Below, piece by piece: positions 11,011 through 13,487 of a stretch of 13,487 nt of DNA. This stretch comes from an uncultured Bacilli bacterium (GTDB taxonomy: Bacteria; Bacillota_I; Bacilli_A; RF39; UBA660). Within the stretch, counting starts at the first letter, position 1, and every line of letters starts with the position of its first letter. The translations under genes and the position numbers were made by a program. The notes under the pieces were generated by a model. The model saw only the letters and a program-made list of their open reading frames with translations. It was not told the origin of the DNA and ran no database searches. Location of the stretch: contig CALVVW010000045.1 in NCBI GenBank assembly GCA_944364005.1, positions 1 to 13,487 on the forward strand, written 5' to 3'.

Positions 11011-11325
11011 ATGATTAGACAATTACTAGAGGGGGTAATTGGTCAAGATGATATATTAAATTATTATAATGCAACTATTCTTTATAGAAGGTTACCTGTT
11101 AAAGTACGAGGATATGTTATATCATATAGGAATATAAATTGCATTATTATTAATGAAAATATATCTTATTACAAAAAGAAAAAGACACTGCTTCATGAAT
11201 TAGCTCACATCGAGTTAAATCAGTTGTGTCAATCTAATAAAGACTTGTTTGCGTTTTGTATTGAAAAATACGAAGACGAAGCAAGTAAATATTTAAAAAA
11301 TGTTTTAGAGGAGTTGAGTTTATGA
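11011..11325 (+). CDS. immA: ImmA/IrrE-type metalloprotease
   Basis: A 104-residue zinc protease of the ImmA/IrrE family. The HExxH motif is in TLLHELAHIELNQ with H62, E63 and H66; the downstream YEDEASKYL (about 87-95) fits the third-ligand helix of the family (E-x-x-A). A beta-rich N-terminal part (VKVRGYVISYRNINCIIINE) precedes it. In ICEBs1 and related phages ImmA cleaves the HTH repressor ImmR to start excision or lysis. The position directly after a repressor lacking its own protease domain supports that role. It is shorter than typical ImmA, but both motifs are present. It overlaps the lipoprotein gene by 4 bases. Confidence 0.88.
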   Translation: MIRQLLEGVIGQDDILNYYNATILYRRLPVKVRGYVISYRNINCIIINENISYYKKKKTLLHELAHIELNQLCQSNKDLFAFCIEKYEDEASKYLKNVLEELSL

Positions 11326-11726
11326 AAAAAATATTATTAGGATTTGTAATAATTGAAATGTTAATATTTGTTACAGGGTGCGATATCGAAGAAGAATATG
11401 CTAATCTTCCTAGCATGAGTTATGATTTGGAAGTTAGCGAAACTACTATAAAAGAAACTTATTTAAACAATATATTAGATGGCAATAAAAAATATTTTGG
11501 CAAAAGATTAAAAATTTCAAGTAATTATGAAAGTATATCAGATGGAACATTAAGTGGCTTAATGCTATATATGAATAACATCTATTGCTCCAGTTTTAAT
11601 TCAGAAAAAGATGCTTCTTTACTTTCTGAACTAAATTATGGGCAAAGTATCACAGTAATCGGCACTGCTGACGAATGGGTATCAAGCAAATTAAATTTAA
11701 AAAATTGTGAAATAATTTTAGATTAA
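11322..11726 (+). CDS. Prophage lipoprotein with OB-fold-like (tRNA_anti-like) domain
   Basis: A 134-residue lipoprotein. The signal peptide MKKILLGFVIIEMLIFVTGC ends in a lipobox (FVTGC) with C20 as the lipidated residue. The mature part (TYLNNILDGNKKYFGKRLKI, then YGQSITVIGTADEW and a final LKNCEIIL) has the strand pattern of tRNA_anti-like OB-fold lipoproteins in Firmicutes. It would be anchored outside the cytoplasmic membrane. It is co-transcribed with the repressor and protease, so it should be expressed in lysogens. Lipoproteins in this position often block DNA entry of related phages (superinfection exclusion, as with Ltp of phage TP-J34), which is the most attractive guess but unproven. 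Confidence 0.82.
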   Translation: MKKILLGFVIIEMLIFVTGCDIEEEYANLPSMSYDLEVSETTIKETYLNNILDGNKKYFGKRLKISSNYESISDGTLSGLMLYMNNIYCSSFNSEKDASLLSELNYGQSITVIGTADEWVSSKLNLKNCEIILD

Positions 11727-11785
11727 AAAAATCCCCTATCCTGCTGGAACAGAATAGAGGAAAAATGAAAAACCAAGTCGACAAA
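11725..11785 (-). terminator. Leftward terminator-like hairpin with the TTTGTCGACTTGGTT tag
   Basis: Read on the minus strand, CCTCTATTCTG pairs with CAGGATAGGGG over 11 positions including two G-U pairs (11750-11760 with 11733-11743) around a TTCCAG loop, then A and seven T (11725-11732). The tag TTTGTCGACTTGGTT lies upstream at 11771-11785. The plus-strand transcript has A runs instead of T after the stem, so integrase transcription is not stopped. It would block transcripts entering the immunity region from the right. Confidence 0.65.
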
Positions 11786-11792
11786 CTCTAAA

Positions 11793-11861
11793 GTTACAAT
11801 AGTAACGGTTTTCCGTTTATTATTGTAACACAAAATTAATAAAAAAGAAAGGTGTTACAAT
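11793..11861 (+). promoter_or_regulatory. Integrase leader with mutually exclusive hairpins
   Basis: GTTACAATA (11793-11801) pairs with TATTGTAAC (11821-11829), extended inside by AACGG-TTTT-CCGTT (11804-11817). ATTGTAACAC (11822-11831) pairs instead with GTGTTACAAT (11852-11861), covering the first two bases of the integrase ATG and the end of its SD (AAAGGTG). The two stems share the middle segment, so only one can form. This looks like an anti-sequester/sequester pair controlling integrase translation, or alternatively a set of three DNA-binding sites with core GTTACAAT. No promoter is clear in this gap. Confidence 0.6.
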
Positions 11862-13461
11862 GAATGTAGAAAGAATAAAAGAATTATTTAACATGAAAGG
11901 ATCACTATCTCAAGAGCTAGTGAATCACATAATAATATATTTAAGAAAATCTAGAAAAGATAGTGAATTTAATAAGGAAGAAACTGTAGAAAAAACTTTA
12001 GAACGGCACGAAACCATGCTTCAAGATTATGCCAAGAATGTTTTCGGATGTAAAATCCCTGAAAATAACATATTTAAAGAAGTGGTATCAGGAGATACAA
12101 TTGCAGATAGACCTGAGATGCAAAAAATTTTAGATCTAATTGAAAGCGATAATGTCAAAGCTGTTTTATGTGTTGAAATAGAGCGATTAGCACGTGGTAA
12201 TAGTATAGATCAGGGAATTATAGCCCAAAAATTTCAACTTACAAATACTAAAATAATAACATTACAAAAAATATTTGATTTAGATGATGAATACGATATG
12301 TCATTCTTTGAAGAAGGACTTCATCAATCAAGAAAATTTTTACAATACATGAAAAAGATATTGAGGCGAGGTCGAGAGCAATCAGCTAAAGAAGGTAAAA
12401 ATCCAGGACACACTTGCTATGGATATGATAATGTTAAATTGGAAGGTGAAAAAGGCTATACTCGTAAGAAAAATGAAGATGCTAAAACAGTTAGAAAAAT
12501 ATATGATAGCTATCTTTATGAAGATTTAAAACCACCAACAATTGCTAACAACCTAAATGATTTAGGTATTCCTTCACCAAGCGGATCATTATGGACTGCA
12601 CAATCCGTTAGAACTATTTTAAAAAGATATGAACGTTATGCAGGATATGAAACATGGAATGAAAGGCAAACAGTTATGAAATATGTTGATGGTGAGCTCA
12701 AAAAAACTAGACCCCTTAATCCTGACTATATAAAAGCGAAAGGAAGATATGAAGGAATTATCACCGAAGAAGAAGCTGATTTGACTAAAAAAAAGCTATC
12801 AGAAAATACAGTAAAAGTAAAAAAAGAATTCCAATTACAAAATCCCCTTTCTGGTATTATAAAATGTAAAAGATGTAACCACAACTTGGTAAGACATAAA
12901 GCACACAAGAGCAATCATGATGCTACTTTGATTTGCACTACTCCAAATTGTAAAATGCCTTCGAGCTACTTAGATGTTGTTGAAAATCAAGTTATTAATA
13001 AATTAAGAAATATTCTACAAAATTACGAAAAACACTTAAATAATTTTGATGTTATTGATTCTAATAAAATTAAAAAGCTAGAGTCGGAAAAGAAATCTTT
13101 TAAAAAGAGATTAGAAACAATCAAAAATCAAAAATTAAAGTGTTGTGAGTATTTAGAGACAGGTGTCTATGATGAAGATATGTTTAGTACGCGAATAAAT
13201 ACCCTAAATGAGCAAGTCGAGAAAGCAAATGAACATTTAGTCGATATTGACAAAAAGATTGCTGAAATAAAAAAAGAGGATATAAATTCTGCTATTCCAA
13301 ATATTAAGAACTGTTTAGAGTTATATGATAATGCTACTATTGAAGAAAAAAATGAACTATTATCTAAAATTATAGATGTTATTTATTATTATAAAGAAAA
13401 AGGAGGAAGATGGGAAAATTCAGTCGATAAATTTAATCTAGAAATTAAGCTGAAAATTTAG
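11860..13461 (+). CDS. int: Large serine recombinase (phage integrase)
   Basis: A 533-residue serine integrase. The catalytic domain starts at about 23 (HIIIYLRKSRKD, nucleophile S31), with VSGDTIADRPEM at 76-87 and EIERLARGN at 106-114 supplying active-site arginines. The recombinase DNA-binding domain follows (KEGKNPGHTCYGYD; IANNLNDLGIPSPSGSLWTA at 228-247). A zinc ribbon has C336, C339, C359 and C364. A coiled-coil insertion spans about 401-472, and a C-terminal tail ends the protein. It should integrate and excise the phage at short att sites without host factors except a directionality factor. It is the last gene of the rightward unit, with SD AAAGGTG about seven bases before the ATG and a leader that can hide the start. 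A 22-residue extension precedes the fold. Confidence 0.96.
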   Translation: MNVERIKELFNMKGSLSQELVNHIIIYLRKSRKDSEFNKEETVEKTLERHETMLQDYAKNVFGCKIPENNIFKEVVSGDTIADRPEMQKILDLIESDNVKAVLCVEIERLARGNSIDQGIIAQKFQLTNTKIITLQKIFDLDDEYDMSFFEEGLHQSRKFLQYMKKILRRGREQSAKEGKNPGHTCYGYDNVKLEGEKGYTRKKNEDAKTVRKIYDSYLYEDLKPPTIANNLNDLGIPSPSGSLWTAQSVRTILKRYERYAGYETWNERQTVMKYVDGELKKTRPLNPDYIKAKGRYEGIITEEEADLTKKKLSENTVKVKKEFQLQNPLSGIIKCKRCNHNLVRHKAHKSNHDATLICTTPNCKMPSSYLDVVENQVINKLRNILQNYEKHLNNFDVIDSNKIKKLESEKKSFKKRLETIKNQKLKCCEYLETGVYDEDMFSTRINTLNEQVEKANEHLVDIDKKIAEIKKEDINSAIPNIKNCLELYDNATIEEKNELLSKIIDVIYYYKEKGGRWENSVDKFNLEIKLKI

Positions 13462-13487
13462 GGTATATCATACGTGTTCTAATTCAT

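Noticed and set aside
11725..11760. Plus-strand terminator after the lipoprotein gene
   Set aside because: On the plus strand the stem has two mismatches and is followed by A rather than T, so it does not look able to stop the rightward transcript.
13462..13487. Attachment site after the integrase gene
   Set aside because: Only 26 bases remain and no duplicate of them was found in the window. An att core cannot be recognised without the other prophage end or an empty host site.

Overview
The window looks like the early and lysogeny region of a temperate phage or prophage from a low-GC Bacillota host, probably a gut Clostridia- or Erysipelotrichia-like bacterium. The basis is very low GC, AGGAGG-type Shine-Dalgarno (SD) sequences before almost every gene, tightly overlapping small genes, and families typical of Firmicutes phages (YopX, DUF669, Sak4-like ATPase, MT-A70, HTH_39, ImmA/IrrE, large serine recombinase). 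No bacterial core gene and no tRNA is visible.

Two divergent transcription units meet at a switch near 10402-10569. The leftward (minus) early lytic unit runs from a Cro-like gene at 10401 to the left edge. In transcription order it holds: Cro-like protein; a probably frameshifted mini-gene; a small protein; a 31-residue membrane protein (9661-9756); a DUF6291-type replication initiator and a zinc-binding helicase-loader-like protein (9547-8320); a block of small coiled-coil, membrane and HTH proteins (8316-6565); a lectin-fold protein with a GC-rich, possibly hypervariable 3' end (6568-5969); a recombination set of Cas4/AddB-like nuclease, Sak4-like ATPase and SSB-tailed DUF669 protein (5972-3884); an MT-A70 methyltransferase; a methylase-like gene cut by an in-frame TGA; and a run of small mostly coiled-coil proteins ending in YopX and a gene cut by the window edge.

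The rightward (plus) lysogeny unit holds a short repressor without a cleavage domain, an ImmA/IrrE-type metalloprotease, a lipoprotein, and a 533-residue serine integrase. This suggests an ICEBs1-like control mode in which the protease inactivates the repressor. The switch has two clear sigma-A promoters and three operator-like palindromes.

Main points of interest: (1) the lectin gene's 3' end has base composition and codons resembling a diversity-generating-retroelement variable region, with no reverse transcriptase in view; (2) the integrase leader can form two mutually exclusive hairpins, one of which sequesters the start codon; (3) two inward-facing terminator-like hairpins with a shared 15-bp tag flank the immunity region; (4) successive small genes end in ILKEV(E/D), which is the in-frame reading of the next gene's SD; (5) direct repeats inside the initiator gene are a candidate origin; (6) one gene is interrupted by an in-frame TGA and one mini-gene appears frameshifted.
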